64,000 nt of DNA from NCBI GenBank assembly GCA_017621815.1, contig JAGASK010000028.1, forward strand, positions 1 through 64,000, written 5' to 3'. The position numbers were made by a program, and so were the translations under genes. This document shows, one piece after another, positions 52,225 to 61,590 of the stretch. The DNA comes from Lachnospiraceae bacterium. Its GTDB lineage: Bacteria; Bacillota; Clostridia; Lachnospirales; Lachnospiraceae. Positions within the stretch are counted from its first letter, which is position 1. Every line of letters starts with the position of its first letter. The notes under the pieces are model-generated. The model was given only the letters and a program-made list of their open reading frames with translations. It ran no database searches and was not told the DNA's origin.

Positions 52225-53790
52225 GTGGAACATTTGTGGAAGGCTGATTTAGAAGACGGAACTTTTAAAAATCCGATTTTGTTTGCGGATTATTCTGACC
52301 CTGATGTTATTCGGGTTGATGATACTTATTATATGACAGCATCCAGTTTTAACTATACTCCCGGACTTCCGATTTTGGTATCGAAGGATCTTGTAAACTG
52401 GAAGCTTGTAAATTATGCGCTTGCTAAGATTGATTATGAAAAGTACAAAATTCCTCAGCATTCTAAGGGGGTGTGGGCTCCCGCCATTCGTTATCATGAG
52501 GGCAGATTTTATATTTATTATGGAATGCCTGATGAAGGATTTTTTATGGTGAGTACAGAAGATCCTCTTGGAAAGTGGGACGAGCCGGTTCTGGTTCTGG
52601 AAGGAAAGGGACTTATTGATTCCTGTCCTTTTTGGGATGATGACGGCAGGGCATATGTAATACACGGATATGCTAAAAGCCGTATCGGATTTAAGAGCTA
52701 CCTGGGGATTTTTGAAATGTCTCCGGATGGTAAAAAGGCAATTACAGAAGATCACCTTTTATATAATGGAGTGGAAACACAGCCCACTATTGAGGGACCC
52801 AAAGTGTATAAAAGAAACGGCTATTATTATATATTTGCTCCGGCAGGCGGTGTTAAGACCGGCTGGCAGACTGTTTTACGTTCTTCAAATATTTACGGGC
52901 CTTATGAAGAAAAAATTGTTATGAAGCAGGGAAACAGCATTACTAACGGACCTCATCAGGGAGGCCTGGTAGATACAGTTAACGGTGATGAATGGTTTAT
53001 CCATTTTCAGGATAAAGGTTTATATGGCCGCATCACCCATCTGCAGCCTGTTGTTTGGGAGAATGACTGGCCGGTTATCGGTATTAATGCAGTTGATGGC
53101 TGCGGAGAGCCCTGCATTGTTCACAAAAAGCCGAATACGGGAATTACAGAAGCACCCGCATCGCTGGAAGCATCGGATGATTTTAAAGAGAGCAAATTAA
53201 ATCTTCTCTGGCAGTGGCTTGGAAACGGAAGTGACAGGTTTTATTCTCTTACAGCCCATGAAGGATTTTTGCGTCTCTATGCTTTAAACCCGGCAGAAAA
53301 AGAAGACGCAATTTTATGGGAAGAAGCCAATGTGCTTACACAAAAGCTGGTTTGCCCTTATTTCAGGGCAGTTTCCTGCATGCATTTTACAGGTCTGTCA
53401 GAAGGCAGTCAGGCCGGTATGGTAATGATGGGCGGCCATTATGCTTATATTGCGGTGAAAGTTGTTAATGGCAGTAAGATGCTTGTTTTTGGCAGGGCAT
53501 ATGATGATGAAAAGGGTATGATGAAGGAGGAAATCCGTGAACTCGGAAAGCTTTCGGATGATTTGGAAAAAATATTTATTTCCTTTACCATGACGGAAGG
53601 AATCGATGGACCTGAATTCAGGATGTTCTATTCTTGTGACGGTGAGGATGAAACACCTGTGGATACGGATTTTATGCCCTCAGACCATACATGGGTAGGC
53701 TCTAAGATAGGATTATTTGCCAATGTTTCAGGTATTGAAAAAGAAGGCGGATATGCAGACTTTGAATATATTCATGTGAAGGCAGTATAG
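52225..53790 (+). CDS. Glycoside hydrolase family 43 enzyme
   Basis: A 521-residue intracellular enzyme. The five-bladed propeller domain (residues about 10-310) has the catalytic-base Asp in SDPDVIRVDDTYY, the modulating Asp in DSCPFWDDDGRAY and the acid Glu in IEGPKVYKRNGYYY. A C-terminal beta-sandwich of about 190 residues is typical of beta-xylosidase/arabinofuranosidase members. The start is GTG 52225, with GGAGAG at 52211-52216. Exact specificity (arabinose, xylose or galactose) is not decidable here. Confidence 0.93.
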   Translation: MEHLWKADLEDGTFKNPILFADYSDPDVIRVDDTYYMTASSFNYTPGLPILVSKDLVNWKLVNYALAKIDYEKYKIPQHSKGVWAPAIRYHEGRFYIYYGMPDEGFFMVSTEDPLGKWDEPVLVLEGKGLIDSCPFWDDDGRAYVIHGYAKSRIGFKSYLGIFEMSPDGKKAITEDHLLYNGVETQPTIEGPKVYKRNGYYYIFAPAGGVKTGWQTVLRSSNIYGPYEEKIVMKQGNSITNGPHQGGLVDTVNGDEWFIHFQDKGLYGRITHLQPVVWENDWPVIGINAVDGCGEPCIVHKKPNTGITEAPASLEASDDFKESKLNLLWQWLGNGSDRFYSLTAHEGFLRLYALNPAEKEDAILWEEANVLTQKLVCPYFRAVSCMHFTGLSEGSQAGMVMMGGHYAYIAVKVVNGSKMLVFGRAYDDEKGMMKEEIRELGKLSDDLEKIFISFTMTEGIDGPEFRMFYSCDGEDETPVDTDFMPSDHTWVGSKIGLFANVSGIEKEGGYADFEYIHVKAV

Positions 53791-53827
53791 AAGCTGAAAT
53801 AAATCTTTGAACCGAAAGGGCGAAATT

Positions 53828-55759
53828 ATGGATTTACAAAAAGCGATTGAAACAGAAAATCTGAATGAAGTAATACGGATTCTGGTTGAGAATCCGCCCT
53901 GTATTGATGATAAAAATGAAGATGGAGTTCCTTTAAGCTTATATGCGGCAAAATTTGGGAACTTTCCCATTGTTAAATATATAGTGGAATATTCCAGGGC
54001 AAGTATGAATACTGTGGATGGGGAAAACAGAACGATTCTTCATTATGCAGCCATGTCGGGGAATGTGGAACTGAACCGATATCTGGTGGAAAAGGTAGGA
54101 ATGAGCATAACTGCAGGTGATAAAAATCTGATTACACCTTATCAAATTGCTTTTGAAAAAGGATATCAGGAACTTTTAACTTATTTTGAAGAGCGTGTCG
54201 GAGCCGCTTATGAAGAAATGTATCATAATCCAATTCGTACAGGGATGTTTCCTGACCCCAGTATTGTCAGGGTAGGAGAAGATTATTACATGGTAAATTC
54301 TTCCTTTATTTTTTTCCCCTGTATTCCTGTGTCTCATTCACGGGATTTGATTCATTGGGAGATTATCGGTCATGCAATTACGAATCCCGAGTGGGCGCAC
54401 CTTGATGAACTGGAAGGTGGCAGAGGATATTGGGCGCCTGATATTTCTTATGATAATGGGACTTTTTATATTACGGCAACCTATCGTTTAAATGATACAG
54501 GTACGGTTTACAGAAGACAGATTGTGGTTTCTTCCGATAAACCGGAGGGGCCTTACAGTGAACCTGCTTATATTGAAGAGGATGGCATTGATCCTTCTAT
54601 TTTCCATGAAGACGGGCGGCATTATATGCTGCTTAACAGGGGAGCCAGAATCTTTGAACTTTCATCCGACTGTAAGAAGCAGATTTCAGAGGCAGGTCTT
54701 TTATTTTACGGAGACCAGAAGCGGGCGCCGGAGGGCCCTCATCTTTTGAAAAAGGATGGTTATTATTATCTGTTCCTTGCAGAAGGAGGAACGGGACCCG
54801 GACATCGGATTACGGTTGCAAGAAGCCGTGAACTGATGGGAAATTATGAGCCCTGTCCGTATAATCCGATTATGCGTCAGACAGATGAAAAAGCCGGAAT
54901 TCAGCGATGCGGTCATGGTAAACCGGTATGCACCCAGAATGGTGAATGGTATATGGTTTATCTCTGCGGCAGGATGATAGGTGAGGGATACAGTATTCTG
55001 GGAAGGGAGACCGCTTTGGATCCTGTTACCTGGACAGCGGACGGCTGGCCTGTTGTAAATAATTTGAAAGGCCCGAGTGTGCTCCAGAAAAAACCAGATC
55101 TTCCGGCAGAGGAAGAAAGTACAGGCAAACAAAGCCGGATTTTAAAAGGAAGCTTTGAAAGCGGAATTCCCAGGGATTTTGTGACACCCAGACAGCCGGA
55201 AGAGGATGGGGTAAGATGTCTGGGAGGACATCTGATTTTGAAAGGAAGTAAAGCGCCTCTTGCCAGTGTGGATGCCAGAAATATTCTTGTAAGAAGGCAG
55301 ACAGCGTTTTGTTTTACGGCGGAAGCTTCTTTGATTGTTCCTGAATTGGCGGAAGGGCAGGAAGCGGGAATTACCTGTTATTATGATGAAAATACATGGG
55401 TATGTTTCTATATTTCTTATTCAGAAGGCACATACTTTTTACAGGTGAAAGAGCATATCGGAACAGAAGATATTTGTCACGTAAAAAAAGAAATTTCTTA
55501 TCCTGTAGGGAAAAAGTATCTGCTTGGGGTTCAGACAGAATATTTAAGCAGGCGGTTTTATTATAAGGTACCGGATGAGAATGTATCTGCAGTATCAGGT
55601 GAAGAGACCGTGACATCTCTTTCAAATGTATATTATCTTTGTGATGAAGGAATCCGCATGGGAAAGCGTTTTACCGGAGCAATGGCAGGAATGTACGGTT
55701 ATGCGGGAGAAGCACCGCTTTTTATTGAATTTTATGACTTTGAGTTTAAGGAACAGTAG
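53828..55759 (+). CDS. Ankyrin-repeat / GH43 fusion glycosidase
   Basis: About 643 residues. Residues 1 to about 125 consist of three to four ankyrin-type repeats (SLYAAKFGNFPIVKYIVE, TILHYAAMSGNVELNRYLVE, TPYQIAFEKGYQELLTYF). Residues about 135-420 form a GH43 propeller with base Asp in FPDPSIVRVGEDYY, the modulating Asp in GIDPSIFHEDG and acid Glu in PEGPHLLKKDGYYY. The C-terminal 200 or so residues form a beta-sandwich. No signal peptide, so cytoplasmic. An ankyrin domain on a GH43 enzyme is unusual and may serve protein assembly. The ATG at 53828 is preferred over the TTG at 53807. Confidence 0.88.
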   Translation: MDLQKAIETENLNEVIRILVENPPCIDDKNEDGVPLSLYAAKFGNFPIVKYIVEYSRASMNTVDGENRTILHYAAMSGNVELNRYLVEKVGMSITAGDKNLITPYQIAFEKGYQELLTYFEERVGAAYEEMYHNPIRTGMFPDPSIVRVGEDYYMVNSSFIFFPCIPVSHSRDLIHWEIIGHAITNPEWAHLDELEGGRGYWAPDISYDNGTFYITATYRLNDTGTVYRRQIVVSSDKPEGPYSEPAYIEEDGIDPSIFHEDGRHYMLLNRGARIFELSSDCKKQISEAGLLFYGDQKRAPEGPHLLKKDGYYYLFLAEGGTGPGHRITVARSRELMGNYEPCPYNPIMRQTDEKAGIQRCGHGKPVCTQNGEWYMVYLCGRMIGEGYSILGRETALDPVTWTADGWPVVNNLKGPSVLQKKPDLPAEEESTGKQSRILKGSFESGIPRDFVTPRQPEEDGVRCLGGHLILKGSKAPLASVDARNILVRRQTAFCFTAEASLIVPELAEGQEAGITCYYDENTWVCFYISYSEGTYFLQVKEHIGTEDICHVKKEISYPVGKKYLLGVQTEYLSRRFYYKVPDENVSAVSGEETVTSLSNVYYLCDEGIRMGKRFTGAMAGMYGYAGEAPLFIEFYDFEFKEQ

Positions 55760-55793
55760 TTAAAAACAGAGTAAAAGGACAGCAGAGGCAGAC

Positions 55794-57146
55794 ATGGCAA
55801 AGAAAGCAAACAGGGATTTATTATTAAACGGGAATATGGTGAGGGCAATTTTGTCCCTTGCCATTCCTGTTGTAATTAACAGTTTTTTGCAGACAATGTA
55901 TAATCTCACCGATACTTACTGGTTAGGAAGATTGGGAACAGAAGAGTTGGCGGCGATTAATCTTGTTACACCTGTGCAGAATATTGTAATCAATTTCGGT
56001 TCCGGCATTACAGTGGCGGGTTCTGTTTTAATTGCGCAATATCTGGGCGCTAAGAAAGATGAGGAAGCGAGAAGTATGGCAAATCAGATTTTCGCCTGTG
56101 CCATGATTTTTTCGGTCGTTTGCGCTGCTTTGGTGGCAGTTTCCACACCGTCTATTGTAACCTGGCTTGGAGCAGAAGGAGCTGTCTGGCAGCATAGCAG
56201 GACCTATCTGCAGCTGGTAATTCTTGATATGCCCTTTCTTTATATTGTAAATATGTATGCAGCCATTAATCAGGCGCAGGGAGATACAGTGCGTCCGATG
56301 TTTCTCAATTTGTTCGGCATTATTTTGAATATGTTTTTAGACCCGGTGTTGATGGTGGTGTTTCATTTCGGCGCAGCGGGAGCGGCGCTTGCGACGGTCA
56401 GCGCAAAGGCTGTGCCTGCAGTAGCAGCATTCTTTTTACTCCATAATACAAGTAAGGATGTATATTTAAATTTAAAAAAGCTGAAATTTGAAAAGGAAAA
56501 ACTGAAAAGCATTCTGGTGGTAGGACTTCCTACGGCGATTGGGGGAAGTACCATGCAGTTTGGCTTTTTGTTAATGAGCCGGAATGTGTTTAAGTATGGA
56601 ACGCAGGCAATGGCAGCTTATGGAATCGGAAATAAGGTAAACGGCTTAATTACATTGCCTTCTAACGGTATCGGTTCTGCGGTAGCAACTATAGTAGGAC
56701 AGAATGTCGGAGCCAGGCAGTATGAAAGAGCTGAGCAGGGATATAAATTATCTGCAAAAATAAGTGTTGTTTTCCTTTTCATAGGAGGAATTATCCTGTC
56801 ACGGGGGCCGGTTTCTACGGCAATTGTCAGTATTTTTTCCGATGACACTGATGTAATAAGGATGGCTGCAGATTTTCTCAGCATTATGGCTTTATGGTGT
56901 TTTACAAACGGTGTTTATAATTCCAGCATGGGATTATTCCAGGGAAGCGGTCATACGGAAGTTACTATGATAATTGATGCTTCAAGACTGTGGGTATTCC
57001 GGTTTGCTACGTTATTTGTCTGTGAAGCATGGCTGCACATGGGAGTCAGAAGTGTATGGTATTCGGTGGTAGTCAGCAATGCAATTTCAGCAGTGCTTTT
57101 GTGGATCGTATATAAGACAGGGTATTGGAAGAGGAAGAGAGGGTAA
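55794..57146 (+). CDS. MATE-family efflux transporter
   Basis: A 450-residue membrane protein with about twelve helices and the MATE pattern (AIPVVINSFLQTMYNLTDTYW in helix 1 and a repeat of it in the second half, GLPTAIGGSTMQFG). It should export small cations or drugs using an ion gradient. Its place at the end of a sugar operon is odd; it may simply be co-transcribed. A two-way terminator follows. Confidence 0.93.
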   Translation: MAKKANRDLLLNGNMVRAILSLAIPVVINSFLQTMYNLTDTYWLGRLGTEELAAINLVTPVQNIVINFGSGITVAGSVLIAQYLGAKKDEEARSMANQIFACAMIFSVVCAALVAVSTPSIVTWLGAEGAVWQHSRTYLQLVILDMPFLYIVNMYAAINQAQGDTVRPMFLNLFGIILNMFLDPVLMVVFHFGAAGAALATVSAKAVPAVAAFFLLHNTSKDVYLNLKKLKFEKEKLKSILVVGLPTAIGGSTMQFGFLLMSRNVFKYGTQAMAAYGIGNKVNGLITLPSNGIGSAVATIVGQNVGARQYERAEQGYKLSAKISVVFLFIGGIILSRGPVSTAIVSIFSDDTDVIRMAADFLSIMALWCFTNGVYNSSMGLFQGSGHTEVTMIIDASRLWVFRFATLFVCEAWLHMGVRSVWYSVVVSNAISAVLLWIVYKTGYWKRKRG

Positions 57147-57189
57147 AATCTGTTGTTAAGTTCTTAAAAGAGATGATGGATGTAATAGA

Positions 57190-57230
57190 AAGGGTTGGCG
57201 CAATCATTAAAATTGAATGTGCCAACCCTT
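57190..57230. terminator. Bidirectional terminator between MATE and uxaC genes
   Basis: AAGGGTTGGC (57190-57199) and GCCAACCCTT (57221-57230) form a perfect 10-bp stem between convergent genes. Confidence 0.8.
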
Positions 57231-57267
57231 AAATATATTCAGAATATGAATCTGATGAAATATTCTA

Positions 57268-58683
57268 TTACGCTTCCTTTAAATCAAATCCAAAATATCT
57301 TACTGCATTATTATAGGAAATATCAGTAACGATTTCGGATAAGGTATCCATATCGGCAGGGAACTCGCCGTTTTCAACCAGGTCACCGATTAAGTCGCAC
57401 ATAATACGGCGGAAATATTCGTGTCTTGTGTAAGACAGGAAGCTTCTTGAGTCTGTCAGCATTCCTACGAAACCGGAAAGATTGCCCAGGTTTGCCAGGG
57501 AAAGCATCTGGTCTCTCATACCAATCTTATGGTCATTGAACCACCATGCGCTGCCTTGCTGAATCTTGGCAACAGCAGTGGAATCCTGGAAGCATCCGAG
57601 GATTGTACCGATGGCCTGATTATCGTTGGGATTCAGACTGTAAATGATAGTTTTAGGAAGTTCATTTGTCTGAATCAGCGCATTTAAGAAGTCAGCCATC
57701 TGGGCAGAAGGAGCATAATTGTTAATGCAGTCATAACCGGTATCAGGACCGAGCTTTTCATACATCAGGCGGTTGTTGTCTCTCTTACAGCCATAGTGAA
57801 GCTGCATTACCCAGTTGCGCTTGCTGTATTCTTTTCCTACAAAAATCATGAATGCTGTCTTAAAGGTAAGTTCTTCTTCTCTTGTTACAGAAGCTCCGGA
57901 AAGACGTTTTGCAAAGATAGCTTCCAGTTCTTCATCAGAAGAAGGATAGTACATTACATATTCAAGAGCATGGTCAGATACACTGCAGCCCATGGAAGCA
58001 AAGAAATCCATACGATTCTTAAGTGCTTCTTTTAAGGAAGCAAAGGAATTAATTTCGATACCGCTTGCCTTGGAAAGAGCAGCAATATAATCAGTGTATT
58101 CAGGTTTTTCGATGTTCATTGCTTTATCGGGACGCCATGCAGGCAGCACCTGCACATCAAAGGTGTCATCGGCAGCAATTTTTGCATGCCATTCAAGAGA
58201 ATCCACCGGGTCATCTGTAGTGCAGATTAATGTTACGTTGGACTGTTTAATCAAATTGCGGACACTCATGGAAGGCTGAGCCAGTTTTTCGTTGCATAAA
58301 TTCCAAACTTCCTCTGCGGTATTTTTGTTTAAAGTTCCTGTATAACCGAAATATCTCTGTAATTCAAGATGGCTCCAGTGATAGAGGGGATTGCCGATGG
58401 CCTTACCGAGAACCTCTGCCCATTTGAAGAATTTTTCTTTGTCAGAAGCATCTCCCGTAATAAAGTGCTCGTCCACACCGCAGGAACGCATAAAACGCCA
58501 TTTATAATGGTCGCCGCCAAGCCAAACCTGAGTAATATTGTCAAACTTGCGGTCTTCGGCAATTTCCCTGGGATTGATGTGGCAGTGATAATCTAAAACA
58601 GGTGTTTTTTCCGCATACTCATGAAAGAGAGTCTGCGCAGTGGGAGTGGATAATAAGAAATCCTTATCCATAAATGGTTTCAT
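57268..58683 (-). CDS. uxaC: Glucuronate/galacturonate isomerase
   Basis: A 471-residue uronate isomerase that converts D-galacturonate to tagaturonate and D-glucuronate to fructuronate. The N-terminal metal motif is LDYHCHINPREIAED; further conserved segments are LLSTPTAQTLFHEYAE and YSLNPNDNQAIG. Length is typical. GGAGG precedes ATG 58683. It provides the substrate for UxaB. Confidence 0.96.
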   Translation of the reverse strand: MKPFMDKDFLLSTPTAQTLFHEYAEKTPVLDYHCHINPREIAEDRKFDNITQVWLGGDHYKWRFMRSCGVDEHFITGDASDKEKFFKWAEVLGKAIGNPLYHWSHLELQRYFGYTGTLNKNTAEEVWNLCNEKLAQPSMSVRNLIKQSNVTLICTTDDPVDSLEWHAKIAADDTFDVQVLPAWRPDKAMNIEKPEYTDYIAALSKASGIEINSFASLKEALKNRMDFFASMGCSVSDHALEYVMYYPSSDEELEAIFAKRLSGASVTREEELTFKTAFMIFVGKEYSKRNWVMQLHYGCKRDNNRLMYEKLGPDTGYDCINNYAPSAQMADFLNALIQTNELPKTIIYSLNPNDNQAIGTILGCFQDSTAVAKIQQGSAWWFNDHKIGMRDQMLSLANLGNLSGFVGMLTDSRSFLSYTRHEYFRRIMCDLIGDLVENGEFPADMDTLSEIVTDISYNNAVRYFGFDLKEA

Positions 58684-58769
58684 AAAAAAATCCTCCTTTG
58701 ATTTAATAATAAAAATAATTTATTTGAAATTTTTATAAAAATCTAAAACCGCAATTATTTGATAAAAAA

Positions 58770-59777
58770 TTATTTGGTGCTGAAGCGTTTAACCAGTTCT
58801 CCGGAAAAAATGGTTTTCTGAGGCATCTCCTCATTGCTTAAGGTGCCGATGCAGGTTTTAACAAGCTGACTGCAAAGGGTCTCCAGATGATTATCTACAG
58901 AGGAAAGTTCGGGTTCGCAGCAGGTGCAGAGCAGAGAATTGTTGTAACCTATAACTGATAAATCATCAGGAACAGAAAGATTATTCATTCTTGCGTATTT
59001 GATGGCACCGGCTGCCAGCATATCTTCGGAAGCCAGAACTGCATGGAATTCAAGCCCTTTTCTGCGCAGTTCGTTTAAAAAATGACAAACCCCGTCGATA
59101 TCCTCGTGTGTACCGGCAAAAAATTGCTGATACTGCTTGTTCAGCGGTATGTTATTCATGGTATAAGCGGATTGATATCCCAGAAGTTTTTTCTTGCCGC
59201 TGAAAGAGGTGGAATTATATAAATAAAGGATATCTGTAATTTCCTGGTTAATTAAGGAAACAGCAGCATCGTGCATGGATTTGAAATCGTCACACATGGT
59301 GCAGTATACATTGGAGCAGTCAAGGTCGGCATTGAGCAGCATAATGGGAACCTGCTCAGCGGCATCGCGGATATATTGATTGTCGCCGGATTCATCTTCA
59401 ATAAAATTGGAGCCGACCATAATAACACTGTCTACCCTCTGGTTGAGCAGAAGCGACAGGGAAGCTTTTTTACTTTCCAAATCATAACCGGTGCAGCAAA
59501 GTACCGCATGATAACCTCCTGCGCGAAGATTTTTTTCGATGTAATAAACAGCCTTGGCTAAATAAAGGTCGGAAGAATCAGCACAGAGTATGCCTACTGT
59601 GTTCATGGAATTTAAGCCCAATCCCCTTGCAAAGGCATTGGGAGTGTAGCCACATTGCTCAATTACTTCCAAAACTTTCTTTTTTGTTTTCGGTTTTACG
59701 TTTGCACTGCCATTGAGTACACGGGAAACGGTGGCAATGGAAACGCCAGCCTGTTTTGAAATGTCATAAATAGTCAA
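58770..59777 (-). CDS. LacI-family transcriptional regulator
   Basis: A 335-residue repressor: N-terminal HTH (YDISKQAGVSIATVSRVLNG), hinge helix and a periplasmic-binding-protein-like effector domain. The start is TTG (59775-59777) with GGAGAC at 59785-59790. It is located between uxaC and the divergent uxaB-uxaA genes. A candidate operator in its own leader (59808-59821) resembles those before uxaB and the importer gene. The effector is probably a uronate or pathway intermediate; this is inferred from context. Confidence 0.93.
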   Translation of the reverse strand: MTIYDISKQAGVSIATVSRVLNGSANVKPKTKKKVLEVIEQCGYTPNAFARGLGLNSMNTVGILCADSSDLYLAKAVYYIEKNLRAGGYHAVLCCTGYDLESKKASLSLLLNQRVDSVIMVGSNFIEDESGDNQYIRDAAEQVPIMLLNADLDCSNVYCTMCDDFKSMHDAAVSLINQEITDILYLYNSTSFSGKKKLLGYQSAYTMNNIPLNKQYQQFFAGTHEDIDGVCHFLNELRRKGLEFHAVLASEDMLAAGAIKYARMNNLSVPDDLSVIGYNNSLLCTCCEPELSSVDNHLETLCSQLVKTCIGTLSNEEMPQKTIFSGELVKRFSTK

Positions 59778-59807
59778 GTATAAAGTCTCCTTTTTTGTAA
59801 AAACTTA

Positions 59808-59821
59808 TGAAAACATTTACA
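59808..59821. promoter_or_regulatory. LacI-type operator upstream of the regulator gene
   Basis: TGAAAACATTTACA, matching TGAAAGCACTTACA (47753) with two symmetric changes. Probably autoregulatory. Confidence 0.5.
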
Positions 59822-59943
59822 TAAAAAACTATTTTAATTATACAATACGTCTTTTGAAAATACAAGGAGAGAAGTAAAAAGAAGTGAAAAAAATATTATG
59901 TAAATTTATGCGGAAATGTTGAAAAAATAAAGAAAAAACTATA

Positions 59944-59993
59944 TTGACTTATATCCGAAAGGGTTGTAAAATTAATGATGTAAGCACTTACAT
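59944..59993 (+). promoter_or_regulatory. uxaB-uxaA promoter and LacI-type operator
   Basis: TTGACT (59944-59949), 17-nt spacer, TAAAAT (59967-59972). ATGTAAG-CA-CTTACAT (59978-59993), with perfect 7-bp arms, covers the expected start point. Binding there would block initiation. Confidence 0.72.
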
Positions 59994-60054
59994 AAATTTG
60001 CTTGCAAAAAAGGACTTTTTTGAAAAAATAAGAACATATGCAAGGAGAAGAAAA

Positions 60055-61518
60055 ATGGAATTATTATCAAAGAGCAAAACAGGCAAAAAAGAGAGACCCG
60101 TAAAAGTTTTACAGTTTGGAGAAGGCAATTTCTTAAGAGGATTTGTTGATTACATGATTGATATTGCCAACGAAAAGGGAGAATTTGACGGTGATATCGT
60201 TTTGGTGAAACCTATCGAATTCGGCACACTTGACCGTTTTCATGCGCAGGAATCCCAGTATACAGTATCTCTTCGCGGTATTGTGGACGGAGAAGCCACT
60301 GTTCAGAACAGAATCGTTACCAGCGTAACAGATGTGGTTGCCGCCCATGAAGAATATTAAAAATACAGTGCTTTTGCAAAACTTGACTCTTTAAGATATA
60401 TTGTTTCCAATACCACAGAAGCCGGTATTGTATATGATGAAAATGATAAACTGGAAATGTGCCCTCCTGTAAGTTTCCCCGGAAAACTTGCTAAGTTCTT
60501 ATATGAAAGATATAAACATTTTAACGGCGCTATGGATAAAGGTCTTGTCATGCTGCCGGTTGAGCTGATCGATGATAACGGCATTCATTTAAAGGAATGC
60601 GTTTTAAAACAGGCTGACAACTGGAATCTGGAAGAAGAGTTCAAAACATGGTTAAACGAAGCATGTATTTTCTGCTCCACTCTGGTTGACAGAATTATTA
60701 CCGGATATCCCAGAGGTGAGGATGAAAAGCTTTGGGAAGAATGGGGCTACAGGGATGAGCTGATTGTAACAGGTGAACCTTTTGCCCTCTGGGTTATTGA
60801 ATGCCCTAAGGATATCAGCGGTGAGTTCCCTCTTGATAAGGCAGGACTTCCCGTTATTTATACAGATAATCAGAAGCCTTACAAGCAGAGAAAGGTTCGT
60901 ATTTTAAACGGCGCTCATACTTCATTCGTACTTGCTTCTTATCTGGCAGGAAATGATATTGTGCTGGAGTCCATGAAGGATGAAGTTGTTTTCAATTTTA
61001 TGTATAAGACAATTTTTGATGAAGTGATTCCCACATTGACTCTTCCGAAGAAAGACCTTGTGGATTTTGCGGAAGCTGTTATTACAAGATTTAACAATCC
61101 TTATGTAAAGCATGCTCTGTTATCTATTTCCTTAAATTCCGTTTCCAAGTGGAGAGCAAGATGTATGCCCAGTTTCCTGGGATATATTGAACTGAACAAA
61201 GAACTGCCTAAGCATCTTACATTCTCCCTTGCTGCATTAATGGCATTTTATAAGGGAACGGAAATCAGGGATAAGGCGCTTATCGGACATCGTGACGGAC
61301 AGGAATACAATATTATGGATGATATGGCTGTGCTTGAATTCTTTGCGGCAAACAGCGAAAAGCCTTCTAAGGAATTTGCTCAGAATTTCCTCAGCAATGT
61401 TGAATTCTTCGGTCAGGATTTAACTGAAATTGAAGGTCTTACAGATACTGTTGCGGGATATCTTGATGAAATCGCTGCAAAGGGCATGAGAAAGACTTTG
61501 GAAGACAATTTCCAGTAA
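60055..61518 (+). pseudogene. uxaB: Tagaturonate reductase with an in-frame stop (uxaB)
   Basis: The reading frame from ATG 60055 (AAGGAG at 60042-60047) to 61518 encodes a 487-residue tagaturonate reductase of the mannitol dehydrogenase type. It starts with a Rossmann segment (VLQFGEGNFLRGFVDYMID) and continues through IVSNTTEAGIVYDEN and GAHTSFVLASYLAG. Codon 102 is TAA (60358-60360), and the same frame continues without shift. A single substitution of a sense codon explains this. The second part could only be made by read-through or restart; ATG 60457 lacks a good ribosome site. If real, the strain cannot reduce tagaturonate with this gene. Confidence 0.9.
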
Positions 61519-61530
61519 ATTGCATACAAA

Positions 61531-61572
61531 ACAGAAGGTACGCTCTGCGTACTTTCTGTTATCATGAATGAA
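61531..61572 (+). repeat. Palindromic repeat-like hairpin upstream of uxaA
   Basis: ACAGAAGGTACGC (61531-61543) and GCGTACTTTCTGT (61547-61559) form a 13-bp stem with one G-T pair. TATCATGAAT follows. The core differs from the main family, but the tail and location before the ribosome site agree. Confidence 0.6.
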
Positions 61573-61590
61573 TCGGATAGGGGTATTATA

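Noticed and set aside
60055-61518. Two separate genes (60055-60360 and 60457-61518)
   Set aside because: Both parts are in the same frame and together give one continuous tagaturonate reductase; only one stop codon separates them.
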